Below are positions 1-8,864 of a stretch of 35,020 bases of DNA, piece after piece. Position 1 is the stretch's first letter, and every line of letters starts with the position of its first letter. Position numbers and translations under genes: made by a program. The notes under the pieces were generated by a model. The model searched no databases. It saw only the letters and a program-made list of their open reading frames with translations, and was not told the origin of the DNA. Location of the stretch: positions 1 through 35,020 of the forward strand of contig QHRW01000023.1 of the NCBI GenBank assembly GCA_003220265.1, read 5' to 3'. The DNA comes from Candidatus Rokuibacteriota bacterium (GTDB taxonomy: Bacteria > Methylomirabilota > Methylomirabilia > Rokubacteriales > CSP1-6).

Positions 1-70
1 CCCGCTCGAGACTTTACTCTACCGTCACGCCTCGACTGAGATCCGCACCCGCGGCGAGCACGCTCGAGGC

Positions 71-232
71 TCAGTGCGAGTTTGGCCGTTGTGCAGTCGT
101 GAAGATCGCCGGTTCGTGGCCCAGCAGTTCGGCGACCTGGGCGACGTCGGGAGCGGACGCGATCGAAAGCTCAGGCAAGAACTCGTTGGCGAGGATCTTG
201 GCGCATCTGATACCAACTCGAACCGTGATCAC
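71..232 (-). pseudogene. possible small gene or gene remnant, unassigned
   Basis: A GTG-initiated frame of 53 codons on the minus strand ends in TGA. Most of its middle codons end in G or C and its composition looks protein-like (segment KILANEFLPELSIASAPDVA followed by QVAELLGHE), unlike the overlapping frames. A TAG closes the frame just upstream of the GTG, so nothing longer exists here. I do not recognise a family. It may be the tail of a decayed gene. The rest of positions 1-324 shows no other supported feature. Confidence 0.22.
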
Positions 233-324
233 GTGGCCGGCGAGAAGCCCGACCTAGCGAGAAGTTATGCACGAGGTGGCGATTGCCATTGAATCCAGGC
301 CTCGAAAGAGACCAGACTCAGAAG

Positions 325-825
325 GTGCGGAAAAACACCCTTACGTTGGCCATGGCGATGCTCTGTGCTCTCGGCGCGGCCGGCCCGTCGGTCGACGCCG
401 CGGCCGGCACGGGATACTTCACGATCGAGGGCGACATCAACGCCTCGCTCGATATCCAGGTTAAAGATTGCGTGGTGTCGGCGCCGGGCAACACCCTCAT
501 GAACGGCCTCTCGCTCAAGATCGAACACAGCGAGATGATCCCGGTCGGCACGTTGCACGTGCCGCCCTTTGGCGGCGACAAAACTTACGTGAGGAACGCG
601 CCCGGGGACGCCACCGTGAGCTTCTCGTTCCTGATGCATAAAGTCGCGCGTGACCGCCAGCTCTTCGAGGCGAATGTGGGCGAGGGCCGGCCTGGCAGGG
701 TGGTCGTCACTGTCAACGACAACGGGCGTTCAGGGGAAATGACCTTTGTCGGCGTTGGCCTCACCCAAGCCGGTGCGAACAAGGGCACCGTCTCGGGCAG
801 CCTGAAGTGGACCTGCGCGCCGTAG
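325..825 (+). CDS. small secreted protein of unknown function
   Basis: This encodes about 166 residues. I chose the GTG at 325 because it gives a clean signal peptide: an Arg-Lys start, a hydrophobic stretch around LTLAMAMLCALGAAG, and Ala-rich cleavage sites near SVDAAAG. A TTG at 283 would add 14 charged residues ahead of it. The mature part is beta-rich, with alternating hydrophobic residues, and has one Cys near the start (KDCVV) and one at the very end (WTCAP) that could form a disulfide in the periplasm or outside. I do not recognise the family. The binding-protein gene starts 53 bases after the stop on the same strand, so co-transcription is possible. Confidence 0.65.
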   Translation: MRKNTLTLAMAMLCALGAAGPSVDAAAGTGYFTIEGDINASLDIQVKDCVVSAPGNTLMNGLSLKIEHSEMIPVGTLHVPPFGGDKTYVRNAPGDATVSFSFLMHKVARDRQLFEANVGEGRPGRVVVTVNDNGRSGEMTFVGVGLTQAGANKGTVSGSLKWTCAP

Positions 826-878
826 CAGGTGATGGAAGGAAGCTCCTCGGTGTCCACAACAGAAGAGGCGGAGGTGCG

Positions 879-2477
879 ATGAAGCATTCAATCAGAGCCA
901 TCGGCTTGGCGTTCGTGGCGGTGGCCATCGGAGTTGCCGTGGCGGCCGCCGAGGGGCGCAGCGACACGCTGCTGATCGTGGTGGAGTCGGGCCCCAACAG
1001 CCTGGACATCCACGGCGTGGGCGCGAACCGACCTGCGTATGGGGCTTCGTGGAATCTGTACGACCGCTTGATCACGTACGGCGTCAAGAGCCTGCCGGAC
1101 GGCACCCGGATGTACGACTACAGCGTGCTGAAGCCAGAGTTGGCAGAGAGCTGGGAGCTTGCGCCCGACGGCACGTCGGTGACGTTCAAGCTGCGCCGGG
1201 ACGGCAGATTTCACGACGGCACGCCGGTCACCGCCAAGGACGTCAAGTGGTCCTTCGATCGCGCGGTGACCGTCGGCGGGTTTCCGACGTTCCAGATGAA
1301 AGCCGGCTCGCTCGAGAAATCGGAGCAGTTCGAAGTGGTGGACGACCACACCTTCCGTGTGAAATTCCTCCGCAAGGACAAGCTCACGCTGCCGGATCTG
1401 GCGGTGCCGGTGCCCGCCATCATCAACTCGACCCTGGCCAGGAAACAGGCCACCCCGAGCGACCCGTGGGCGATGGAATGGCTCAAGAACAATGAAGCGG
1501 GCGGCGGTGGATACAAGCTCGTTTCCTGGACCCCTGGTCAGGAGACGGTGTACGAACGCTTCGACGACTGGAAATCGGGACCGCTGCCCAAGATAAAGCG
1601 GGTCATCGTCCGCGAGGTCCCGTCGGCCGGCAACCGAAGGGCCCTGCTCGAGCGCGGCGATTCCGACATCTCCTTCGACCTCCCCCCCAAGGACTTCGCC
1701 GAGCTGGCCCGGTCCGGCAAGGTCACCGTGATCGGCCACCCGATCGAGAACATGTTCTATTACCTCGGAATGAACGCGAAGAACCCCCCCTTCAACAATG
1801 TGAAGGCCCGCCGGGCGGTGGCCTCTGTCCTGCCTTACGAAGCCATCTTCAAGACCGCAGTGTTCGGGCGCGGCGTACTCCTCTGGGGGAATCCCATCGC
1901 GACCAACACGTTCGGATACGATTCGAAGCTCACGCCCTTCAAGACCGATCTCGCCCGCGGCAGGGCGCTCATGACCGAGGCCGGGTATCCCAACGGCTTC
2001 GAGACGACCCTGTCCTTCGATCAGGGGTTCGCGACCGTCAGCGAGCCGATCGCCGTGCTCGTGCAGGAGTCGCTCGCCCAGATCGGAATCAAGACGAGCA
2101 TCAACAAGGTTCCGGGGACCAACTGGCGCAGCATGCTGCTGAAGAAAGAGATGCCGCTCTTCATCAATAACTTCGGCGGCTGGCTCAACTATCCCGAGTA
2201 CCTCTTCTTCTGGAACTTCCATAGCCAGAACGCGGTCTTCAACACGTCCTCCTACCAGAACCCGGCGATGGACAGGCTCATCGAGGCCGCGCGATTCGAG
2301 ACGGATCCGGCGAAGTACGCCGAGCACGTGCGGGGCTTCGTCCGCCTCTTCGTGACCGACGTGCCGCGAGTTCCGCTCTTTCAAATGAACCTCGACATCG
2401 CCACGCAGAAGAACGTCAAGGGCTATCAGTACTGGTTCCACCGGCAATTAGATTTCCGCCAGCTCGAGAAGAACTGA
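879..2477 (+). CDS. ABC transporter substrate-binding protein, family 5 (peptide/nickel type), copy 1
   Basis: This is a periplasmic solute-binding protein of 532 residues that should capture the substrate for the importer encoded just downstream. It is a typical SBP_bac_5 (Dpp/Opp/Nik) protein: signal peptide (MKHSIRAIGLAF then Ala/Val-rich), then family landmarks such as LKPELAESWELAPDG, VTFKLRRDGRFHDGTPVTAKDV and NVKARRAVA. The start is the ATG at 879, preceded by a purine-rich AGAAGAGGCGGAGG stretch; the open frame further upstream lacks a signal sequence. It is roughly 75-80% identical by eye to the next gene, so the two form a tandem duplication. The ligand cannot be read from sequence. 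Peptides, opines, nickel chelates and sugars are all known for the family. Confidence 0.93.
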   Translation: MKHSIRAIGLAFVAVAIGVAVAAAEGRSDTLLIVVESGPNSLDIHGVGANRPAYGASWNLYDRLITYGVKSLPDGTRMYDYSVLKPELAESWELAPDGTSVTFKLRRDGRFHDGTPVTAKDVKWSFDRAVTVGGFPTFQMKAGSLEKSEQFEVVDDHTFRVKFLRKDKLTLPDLAVPVPAIINSTLARKQATPSDPWAMEWLKNNEAGGGGYKLVSWTPGQETVYERFDDWKSGPLPKIKRVIVREVPSAGNRRALLERGDSDISFDLPPKDFAELARSGKVTVIGHPIENMFYYLGMNAKNPPFNNVKARRAVASVLPYEAIFKTAVFGRGVLLWGNPIATNTFGYDSKLTPFKTDLARGRALMTEAGYPNGFETTLSFDQGFATVSEPIAVLVQESLAQIGIKTSINKVPGTNWRSMLLKKEMPLFINNFGGWLNYPEYLFFWNFHSQNAVFNTSSYQNPAMDRLIEAARFETDPAKYAEHVRGFVRLFVTDVPRVPLFQMNLDIATQKNVKGYQYWFHRQLDFRQLEKN

Positions 2478-2688
2478 AGGGTCACGCTCGGGAGAAACTC
2501 CATGTGGTATCTCCTGGGGCGATTCCGCTGGTGACCGCCGTGGTCCGAGGATTGAGGTCGGCGCAGCGCTGTGAGTGGAGAACCGGCGTTTGGCGTTGTC
2601 TGGTCGCCATGCTCGCCAGCGCGCCGATTCATGCATGTTCGATCATCCATGTTCACTCGGACTTATCCTTCGGCGATCGAATTCCAAA

Positions 2689-2727
2689 GTGGCACGGGTG
2701 TCCTGATCGGCCGCTCGTGGCACGGGT
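2689..2727 (+). repeat. direct repeats GTGGCACGGGT x2, candidate activator-binding site
   Basis: Two identical 11-base copies begin 28 bases apart, about 90-125 bases before the sigma-54 promoter at 2815. That is a usual distance for enhancer-binding protein sites. Each copy resembles a -24 element but lacks a -12 partner, so neither is itself a good promoter. Their role as binding sites is inferred. Confidence 0.35.
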
Positions 2728-2731
2728 AAAA

Positions 2732-2741
2732 CCCCTAGGGG
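2732..2741. promoter_or_regulatory. perfect 10-base palindrome CCCCTAGGGG, possible operator
   Basis: It lies between the GTGGCACGGGT repeats and the sigma-54 promoter upstream of the second binding-protein gene. It could be a regulator site. No family can be named. Confidence 0.25.
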
Positions 2742-2814
2742 ATTGCCCCTGCGCCCGCGGGGATGGACCTATTTTTCTCCGAAATTCGGCAGATGCGGCG
2801 AATCTCTTGAGGTG

Positions 2815-2829
2815 CGGCACGATTGTTGC
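2815..2829 (+). promoter_or_regulatory. sigma-54 (RpoN) -24/-12 promoter candidate
   Basis: The sequence CGGCACG-ATTG-TTGC matches the consensus TGGCACG-N4-TTGC at 10 of 11 positions, with the invariant GG and GC at the required spacing. Transcription would begin near 2841, leaving a leader of about 37 bases that contains the GGGAGGAG ribosome site of the gene at 2878. The window also encodes a sigma-54 activator at 14.8 kb. Confidence 0.6.
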
Positions 2830-2877
2830 CTCCCCGAGCGCAAAGTTTCAAGAGGTCATCGCGCAGGGAGGAGAACT

Positions 2878-4527
2878 ATGAGCTCAGGCAGGAGTGCCGT
2901 GAAGAACCTGAAAGGACTCCTCGCCGCGGTCGCGCTGGTGCTGGTCACTGCACCGACCGCCACCGCGCAGAGCCGGAACGAGACATTGATCGTCGTGGTG
3001 GAGTCGGGTCCCAACACCATGGACATCCACGGGTTGGGCGCCAATCGTCCGTCCTATCAGGCGTCCTGGAACATCTATGACCGCTTGTTGACCTACGGCG
3101 TGAAATCCTTGCCCGACGGCACACGATCCTACGACCACTCGTCCCTCAAGCCCGAACTGGCTGAGAGCTGGGAGCTGGCACCCGACGGGATGTCGGTCAC
3201 TTTCAAGCTCCGACGCGACGCCAAGTTCCACGATGACACGCCAGTCACCGCCAAGGATGTCAAGTGGTCTTTGGATCGGGCCGTGTCCATCGGCGGCTTC
3301 CCTACGTTCCAGATGAAGGCCGGCTCGCTGGAGAAGCGCGAGCAGTTCGAGGTGGTCGATGACTACACTTTCCGGGTCAACTTCATCCGGAAGGACAAGC
3401 TGACGTTGCCCGATCTAGCCGTTCCGGTCGCCATCGTCATCAACTCCACGTTGGCCAAGAAGCAGGCGACCGCGGACGACCCGTGGGCCGCGGAATGGCT
3501 CAAGAGGAACGAGGCCGGGAGCGGCGCCTACCGGCTGGAGGCATGGAAGCCCGGCGAGCAGACGATTTATGTCCGCAACGATCAGTGGAAGTCTGGGCCA
3601 CTCCCCAAGATCCGGCGCGTGATAGTCCGCGAGGTCCCCTCGGCCGGCAACCGCCGGGCGCTGTTGGAGCGAGGCGACGCCGATCTGTCCTTGGATCTGC
3701 TGCCGAAGGACGTCTCGGAGATCGAGAGAGCTGGCAAGCTCAACGTCGTCTCGTCTCCGATCGAGAACGCCCATGTCTATCTGGGCATGAACGTGAAGAC
3801 GCCACCGTTCGACAACGTCAAGGTTCGGCGGGCGATCGCGTTCGCCATCCCCTACGAGCAGATCCTCGTCACCGCCGTCCACGGGCGCGGCACGATGCTC
3901 TACGGTAATCCCATCGCCAGCAACACCTTCGGCTACGACTCGCGACTGGTGCCGTTCCGGGCCGATCGCCTCCGTGCCAAACAGCTGTTGGTCGAGGCCG
4001 GCTACCCGAATGGCTTCTCGACAACTTTTTCGTTCGACGAAGGCCAGGCCACCGTCAACGAGCCGATGGCCCTCCTCGTCCAGGAGGCGCTGGGCATCAT
4101 CGGCATCAAAACGACGATCGAGAAGATTCCCGGCGCGAACTGGCGGGCGGCGCTGTTGAAGAAGAATATGCCGCTCTACATCAATGTCTTCGGCGGCTGG
4201 CTCAATTACCCCGAGTACCTTTTCTTCTGGAACTTCCACGGCCAGAACGCCGTCTTCAACACCATGTCATATAAGAACCCGACCATGGACCGGATCATCG
4301 AGGCGGCCCGCTTCGAGCAGGATCCCAAGAAGTACGCCGAATACGTCCGGGCCCTGGTCCTGCTATCGGTGTCCGACGTGCCGCGGGTGCCGATCTACCA
4401 GCCCCTTCTCGACGTGACCATGCAGAAGAACATCAAGGGTTACCAGTACTGGTTCCACAGATATCTCGACTACCGCCAACTCGAGAAGAGCGACGCCAGC
4501 TCGGTGGCCCAAAACCAAAAATCATGA
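2878..4527 (+). CDS. ABC transporter substrate-binding protein, family 5, copy 2
   Basis: This 549-residue periplasmic binding protein is a close paralogue of the one at 879-2477. The ATG at 2878 follows a strong GGGAGGAG ribosome site and gives a signal peptide (KNLKGLLAAVALVLV, then ATAQ cleavage). It shares nearly all motifs with copy 1 (DIHG-x-GANRP, LTYGVKSLPDGTR, GGWLNYPEYLFFWNFH) and adds a short polar C-terminal tail. It lies directly before the permease genes, so it is probably the main partner of the transporter, with copy 1 as a variant of different ligand range or regulation. It has its own sigma-54-type promoter. Substrate unknown. Confidence 0.93.
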   Translation: MSSGRSAVKNLKGLLAAVALVLVTAPTATAQSRNETLIVVVESGPNTMDIHGLGANRPSYQASWNIYDRLLTYGVKSLPDGTRSYDHSSLKPELAESWELAPDGMSVTFKLRRDAKFHDDTPVTAKDVKWSLDRAVSIGGFPTFQMKAGSLEKREQFEVVDDYTFRVNFIRKDKLTLPDLAVPVAIVINSTLAKKQATADDPWAAEWLKRNEAGSGAYRLEAWKPGEQTIYVRNDQWKSGPLPKIRRVIVREVPSAGNRRALLERGDADLSLDLLPKDVSEIERAGKLNVVSSPIENAHVYLGMNVKTPPFDNVKVRRAIAFAIPYEQILVTAVHGRGTMLYGNPIASNTFGYDSRLVPFRADRLRAKQLLVEAGYPNGFSTTFSFDEGQATVNEPMALLVQEALGIIGIKTTIEKIPGANWRAALLKKNMPLYINVFGGWLNYPEYLFFWNFHGQNAVFNTMSYKNPTMDRIIEAARFEQDPKKYAEYVRALVLLSVSDVPRVPIYQPLLDVTMQKNIKGYQYWFHRYLDYRQLEKSDASSVAQNQKS

Positions 4528-4561
4528 GGCGACCATAACGTCGAGCCGCTCGATCGGGCGT

Positions 4562-5566
4562 TTGATCTGGCGCCGCCTGTTGGCGGCCCTGCCGAGCGTG
4601 GCCGGGATTATCGTGGTGACGTTCGTCCTGACCCGAGCGTTGCCCGGTGACCCCGCCGCCTACTTCGCCGGCCCTGCTGCGAGCCGGGAGGCCGTCGAAG
4701 AGATTCGCGCGAAGCTGGGCCTCGACCGGTCCCTTTCCGAACAGTTTCTCCTCTACCTCGGGGACCTGGCCCGCGGCGATCTGGGCACCTCTCTCACCAC
4801 CGGCCAACCCGTCCTCTCGGATCTTGAGGTACGGCTGCCCGCCTCCCTGGAGCTGACGATGGCGGCCCTGGCCTTCGCCATCGCCGTCGCGCTTCCCTTG
4901 GGTATCTTGGCCGCGAGACACCCTGGCTCCTGGATCGACCACCTGACGCGCCTCATCATCACGGCCGGTGTCTCGCTGCCCGTTTTCTTCACGGGTCTCA
5001 TCCTCGTCTACATCTTCTACTATCTCCTCGGTTGGGTTCCCGCCCCCCTTGGCCGCCTCGACGCCTTCTCAGCGCCTCCTCCACCTGTCACCCGCTTTTT
5101 CCTCATCGACAGCCTGCTGGCCGGCGATATCGCCCTGTTCAGGGCGGCGCTGGCCCAACTGGCTCTGCCGGCGCTGACCCTCGGCCTATTCGCACTCGCG
5201 CCCATCGCCCGCATGACCAGGGCCTCCATGCTCGGCATCCTTTCGAGCGATTTCATCCGCACCGCCCGAACCGCCGGCCTGGCGCCCCGCACCGTACTGG
5301 TGACCTACGCGCTCCGGAACGCCCTGCTCCCCGTCGTCACGCTGCTCGGCATGGTCTTCTCCTTCCTGCTGGGTGCCAACGTCGTCGTCGAGAAGGTCTT
5401 TGCCTGGCCCGGCATCGGCTCCTACGCGCTGGAGGCGCTCATCGCGTCGAACTATGCACCCGTCCAGGGCTTCGTGCTGATGATGGCCCTGCTCTACGTC
5501 GGGCTGAACCTCCTCATCGACATTCTCTATAGCCTCATCGACGCTCGGATGAGGATCGAGGCGTGA
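4562..5566 (+). CDS. ABC transporter permease, DppB-like
   Basis: This is an inner-membrane permease of the DppB/OppB family, about 334 residues with six predicted membrane segments. It has the N-terminal family signature (FVLTRALPGDPA), the ARGDLGTSL segment and the cytoplasmic EAA-type loop (FIRTARTAGLAPRTVLVTYALRNALLP) that docks the ATPase. The only near start codon in frame is TTG at 4562, which has a poor ribosome site. A better-placed start would be at 4535, five bases after GAGG, but the codon there is ATA; see findings. The gene overlaps the next permease by GTGA, as expected for a translationally coupled operon. Confidence 0.92.
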   Translation: MIWRRLLAALPSVAGIIVVTFVLTRALPGDPAAYFAGPAASREAVEEIRAKLGLDRSLSEQFLLYLGDLARGDLGTSLTTGQPVLSDLEVRLPASLELTMAALAFAIAVALPLGILAARHPGSWIDHLTRLIITAGVSLPVFFTGLILVYIFYYLLGWVPAPLGRLDAFSAPPPPVTRFFLIDSLLAGDIALFRAALAQLALPALTLGLFALAPIARMTRASMLGILSSDFIRTARTAGLAPRTVLVTYALRNALLPVVTLLGMVFSFLLGANVVVEKVFAWPGIGSYALEALIASNYAPVQGFVLMMALLYVGLNLLIDILYSLIDARMRIEA

Positions 5567-6453
5567 GCGTAGACATCACCGCCAGTGGGACGCCTACCTG
5601 GCGACGGCCTCCGGGGATCGCGCGGCGCGTGCGGTACGTGCTGACCGAGAACCCCGTCACCCTGGGCGCGTTCGGCCTGCTCCTTCTTTTCGTCGTCCTG
5701 GCCGCCGTCGGCCCCTGGATCGTGCCGTACGATCCACTGGCCACCAACGCGGCCCGTACACTGAAACCGCCGTCCGCTGCTCATTGGTTCGGCACCGACC
5801 AAGTCGGCCGCGACATCTTCTCCCGCGTGATCATCGCCACCCGGCTGGATCTCGCCATCTCGCTATCGGCGGTCGCGCTCTCCTTCGCCTTCGGCAGCCT
5901 CGCCGGCGCCTGTGCCGGGTTCTACGGCGGTTGGAGCGAGCGCCTGGTCAGCCGCCTCGTCGACACCATCATGGCCTACCCGCTCTTCGTCCTGGCCATG
6001 GGCATCGTCGCCGCGCTCGGCAACACGGTGACGAACATCGTCTACGCGACCGCCATCATCAACTTTCCGTTCTACGCTCGCATGGCGCGCGCCGAGGTCA
6101 ACGTCCGCCGCGAAGCCGGCTTCGTCGAAGCCGCCCGCCTGGCTGGCAACTCGGGGGCGCGCGTGCTGGCCGTTCACATCTTCCCTAACTGCCTGCCCCC
6201 CATGATGGTGCAGGTCTCCCTGAATCTGGGATGGGCCATCCTCAACGCCGCCACGCTCTCCTTCATCGGTCTCGGCGTCCGTCCGCCGACTCCCGAGTGG
6301 GGCATCATGGTGGCCGACGGTGCCGCCTTCATAATCTCCGGAGAATGGTGGGTTGCCTCCCTCCCGGGCCTGGCTCTCATGCTGGCCGTGTTCTGCTTCA
6401 ATCTCCTCGGCGACGGCCTCCGCGATCTCATCGATCCCCGGCGGCGCACATGA
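5563..6453 (+). CDS. ABC transporter permease, DppC-like
   Basis: This is the second inner-membrane permease (296 residues), pairing with the DppB-like subunit. It has the usual short cytoplasmic N-terminus, a first membrane segment (LGAFGLLLLFVVLAAVGPWI), the family signature HWFGTDQVGRDIFSRVI and an EAA-type loop (EAARLAGNSGARVLAVHIFPN). The C-terminus ends in the typical GDGLRDLIDPR. The start is GTG at 5563, overlapping the previous stop by four bases, and the stop overlaps the next ATG, so translational coupling runs through the whole cassette. Confidence 0.94.
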   Translation: MSVDITASGTPTWRRPPGIARRVRYVLTENPVTLGAFGLLLLFVVLAAVGPWIVPYDPLATNAARTLKPPSAAHWFGTDQVGRDIFSRVIIATRLDLAISLSAVALSFAFGSLAGACAGFYGGWSERLVSRLVDTIMAYPLFVLAMGIVAALGNTVTNIVYATAIINFPFYARMARAEVNVRREAGFVEAARLAGNSGARVLAVHIFPNCLPPMMVQVSLNLGWAILNAATLSFIGLGVRPPTPEWGIMVADGAAFIISGEWWVASLPGLALMLAVFCFNLLGDGLRDLIDPRRRT

Positions 6454-7424
6454 CTGATTCCGCCGAGCCGCTCCTAGCCGTCGAGCGACTCTCCGTCGAG
6501 TTCGCCACCCGCGACGGCGTCGTCAGCGCGCTTGAAGAGGTCGGCTTCACCATCGCCCCCGGCGAGACCGTTGGCATCGTAGGCGAGAGCGGCTCCGGCA
6601 AAACAGTCACCGCCTTGGCCATTATGGGCATCCTGGATCCAGCGGCCCGCGTGACCGACGGGCGGGTGCTGTTCGCGGGCGCCGACCTGCTTCGGATGCC
6701 CGAGGATCAGCGCTGGCGGTACCGTGGACGCGGGCTATCGATGGTCTTTCAGAACGCCCGCGCCGCGCTCAATCCCATTCGTACGGTGGGACGGCAGCTC
6801 GCCGATGTGGTGCGCCGTCATACAGTCACGTCCCAGGCCCAGGTCACGCTGCGGGTCACCGAGCTCCTCAAGCGCGTGCAGATTCCCGACGCTGAGCGGC
6901 GCTACCACGCCTATCCGTTCGAGCTCTCCGGCGGAATGTGCCAGCGGGTGATGATTGCCCTCGCCGTCGCCGGCTCGCCCGCGCTCCTCATTGCCGACGA
7001 GCCGACCACGGGCCTGGACGTCACCACGCAAGCGGCCGTCCTCGACCTGCTCGACGAGCTGGCCCGCAGGGAACAGATGGCGATCATCCTCATCACGCAC
7101 GATCTGGCCCTCGCCGCCGAGCGTTGCGACCGCATCGTGGTCATGCACGCCGGCCACGTCGTCGAGACCGCGTCAGCGCGCGTGCTCTTCACCGCACCGC
7201 GCCACCCGTACACTGCACGCCTCATCGCCTCCACGCTGCGGTCGGAAACGAAACTGCTCGACCTCGTTCCCATTCCCGGGAGCATACCCGATCTCCGCCA
7301 ACCGCTCGGGCCGTGTCGCTACCGGGCGCGCTGCACGTACGCGCGGGACGTCTGCGATCAGCCGCCGCTGCCGCGGGTCGAGGTCGCCCACGGCCACATG
7401 GTGGCTTGTCGCGCGCCACTATGA
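6450..7424 (+). CDS. ABC transporter ATP-binding protein, DppD-like
   Basis: This is a cytoplasmic ATPase of 324 residues that powers the importer. Visible motifs in order are Walker [10 protein letters not shown]-loop [12 protein letters not shown], signature [12 protein letters not shown], Walker [14 protein letters not shown] and switch His [11 protein letters not shown]. The C-terminus has the oligopeptide-transporter extension, with Cys residues spaced as in Dpp/Opp ATPases ([18 protein letters not shown]), which in relatives can hold a cluster or disulfide. I chose ATG 6450 because it overlaps the preceding stop as ATGA; the longer open frame upstream lies inside the permease gene. Confidence 0.95.
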   Translation: MTDSAEPLLAVERLSVEFATRDGVVSALEEVGFTIAPGETVGIVGESGSGKTVTALAIMGILDPAARVTDGRVLFAGADLLRMPEDQRWRYRGRGLSMVFQNARAALNPIRTVGRQLADVVRRHTVTSQAQVTLRVTELLKRVQIPDAERRYHAYPFELSGGMCQRVMIALAVAGSPALLIADEPTTGLDVTTQAAVLDLLDELARREQMAIILITHDLALAAERCDRIVVMHAGHVVETASARVLFTAPRHPYTARLIASTLRSETKLLDLVPIPGSIPDLRQPLGPCRYRARCTYARDVCDQPPLPRVEVAHGHMVACRAPL

Positions 7425-8449
7425 CAGCCCTGATGCAGGTCGAGCGCCTCACCAAGCGCTTCCCGCTGCGCGGCACGCGCCGCTGGCTCCACGCCGTGGA
7501 CGATGTGAGCTTCTCGTTGGCGGCGGGCGAGTGCGTGGGCCTGGTCGGTGAGTCGGGGTGCGGCAAGTCCACGCTGGTTCGACTCATCGCGCGCTTGCTC
7601 GACGCGACCGAGGGACGGATCTGGTTCGACGGCCGCTACATCGACGCGGTACCGGCCAGACGCTTCGCTCGCTCGCCCGAACGGCCGCTCATCCAGATGG
7701 TGTTCCAGGATCCGGCCGACAGCCTGAACCCGCGCTTCAGCGCCTTCGACGCGATCACCGATCCCCTACGCCGGCTCGGCGGACTGCGCGGTCGGAAGCC
7801 GCTCCGGGCTCGCGTGGAGGAGCTCGCCGAGCTGGTTGGCTTGCCCGGCGAGCTGCTCGCTCGCTTTCCGCACCAGCTGTCCGGCGGCCAGCAACAGCGG
7901 GTAGCAATCGCCCGGGCCATCGCTCTGAACCCCAAGCTGCTCATTCTCGACGAGCCGACATCGGCCCTCGACGTCTCCGTGCAGGCGGTCATCCTTCACC
8001 TCCTGGCCGATCTGCGGGAGCGGCTGGAGATGAGCTATCTGTTCGTGTCGCATGACCTCAACGTCGTCCGGCTCCTGAGCGACCGCGTGCTCGTGATGTA
8101 CGTTGGAAAGATCGTCGAGAGCGGCACCACCGCGACGGTCTTGGACCGCCCGGCGCATCCTTACACACAGGCCCTGGTCACTGCCATGCCGGGGACCCGC
8201 ACCGGCCGCCAGCGCGCACGCCTACTGGGCGAGCCCCAGAGTCCCATCGATCCGCCCGCTAACGTGTGCCGGTTCTACGGACGTTGCCCCGAAGGGTTCG
8301 ATCGGTGCCGGACCGAGATGCCGCGTCTGCGCGCCACCGCGCCAGAGCAAGAGGTCGCCTGCCATCTGAGCGACGCGCGCACTGGCCTCAGGGGCGCGTC
8401 CAGAGCGCCGGTCCCCTCAGCGGGGCGCCAGGCTGGTCATGCTGAGTGA
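7421..8449 (+). CDS. ABC transporter ATP-binding protein, DppF-like
   Basis: This is the second ATPase (342 residues) of the Dpp/Opp-type importer. It has Walker [11 protein letters not shown]-loop [13 protein letters not shown], a textbook [14 protein letters not shown] signature, Walker [13 protein letters not shown] and VSHDLNVVR, then the oligopeptide C-terminal extension ([14 protein letters not shown]). ATG 7421 overlaps the upstream stop (ATGA). The last 25 or so residues are a low-complexity tail not typical of the family. Its end overlaps the convergent minus-strand gene at 8437 by 13 bases. It closes the transporter operon. Confidence 0.95.
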   Translation: MTALMQVERLTKRFPLRGTRRWLHAVDDVSFSLAAGECVGLVGESGCGKSTLVRLIARLLDATEGRIWFDGRYIDAVPARRFARSPERPLIQMVFQDPADSLNPRFSAFDAITDPLRRLGGLRGRKPLRARVEELAELVGLPGELLARFPHQLSGGQQQRVAIARAIALNPKLLILDEPTSALDVSVQAVILHLLADLRERLEMSYLFVSHDLNVVRLLSDRVLVMYVGKIVESGTTATVLDRPAHPYTQALVTAMPGTRTGRQRARLLGEPQSPIDPPANVCRFYGRCPEGFDRCRTEMPRLRATAPEQEVACHLSDARTGLRGASRAPVPSAGRQAGHAE

Positions 8450-8817
8450 TTGCGCGGTGGGTGAGCGCGGTGAGCCGTCGCGTCCAGATGCGCGCGCCGG
8501 CCCCTATACTGCGTGATCTCGGTCATCCCGTCACAGAGGATGAGCTCGCCGACGACGCCGAGTACCTCTTGGTCGTCGGCCAGTTGCACCTTCCCGATCG
8601 CGAGGCCAGGGGGTTCCCCGAGGAGGATCGACGCGACGCCGTCAGCAGGGACCGACCATTTCTCGACGGCGATCGAGGAGCCGCCGGCCGCGACACGGAC
8701 CATCGTGGGATGCAGGTCCTTGATCGACCAGAGGCGGTAGATCGGCGCCGTCCTCGCCTCCCTGACGAACCGTGTACCCACGGCCTGGAGATTTCCATTC
8801 AGCGAGAGGCCGCGCAT
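8437..8817 (-). CDS. stand-alone allophanate-hydrolase C-terminal-type domain (AtzF-C-like)
   Basis: The product is about 126 residues and matches only the small C-terminal domain of AtzF/DUR1-type allophanate hydrolases: LSLNGNLQAVGTRFVREART, then APIYRLWSI, MVRVAAGGSSIAVEKWSVP, GLAIGKVQLADDQEVLGVVGE and a terminal ITQYRGRRAHL. In characterised enzymes this domain follows an amidase domain and acts on the product of urea-carboxylate hydrolysis. No amidase domain is encoded next to it. The ATG at 8817 is the best start by homology but has no clear ribosome site, and the upstream frame runs into a transposase remnant. It may be a functional orphan domain or the surviving end of a broken gene. 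Confidence 0.6.
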   Translation of the reverse strand: MRGLSLNGNLQAVGTRFVREARTAPIYRLWSIKDLHPTMVRVAAGGSSIAVEKWSVPADGVASILLGEPPGLAIGKVQLADDQEVLGVVGELILCDGMTEITQYRGRRAHLDATAHRAHPPRNHSA

Positions 8818-8864
8818 GAGCGTTTCGCGAGGCGGATTGCCTGGGGATCTCCGCTCAAGCCGGG

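Larger units (their letters stand above)
2478..2877 (+). promoter_or_regulatory. 400-base intergenic region between the duplicated binding-protein genes
   Basis: No gene is convincing here; one open frame spans it but has no family features or start signal. It holds two direct repeats of GTGGCACGGGT (2689-2699 and 2717-2727), a perfect CCCCTAGGGG palindrome (2732-2741) and a sigma-54-type promoter (2815-2829). This is much more regulatory material than the other junctions of the transporter operon, so the second binding protein and the permease/ATPase genes probably have their own control. Confidence 0.6.

Noticed and set aside
888..2447. 519-residue frame antisense to binding protein copy 1
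   Set aside because: Same high-GC artefact; the sense strand matches a known family along its full length.
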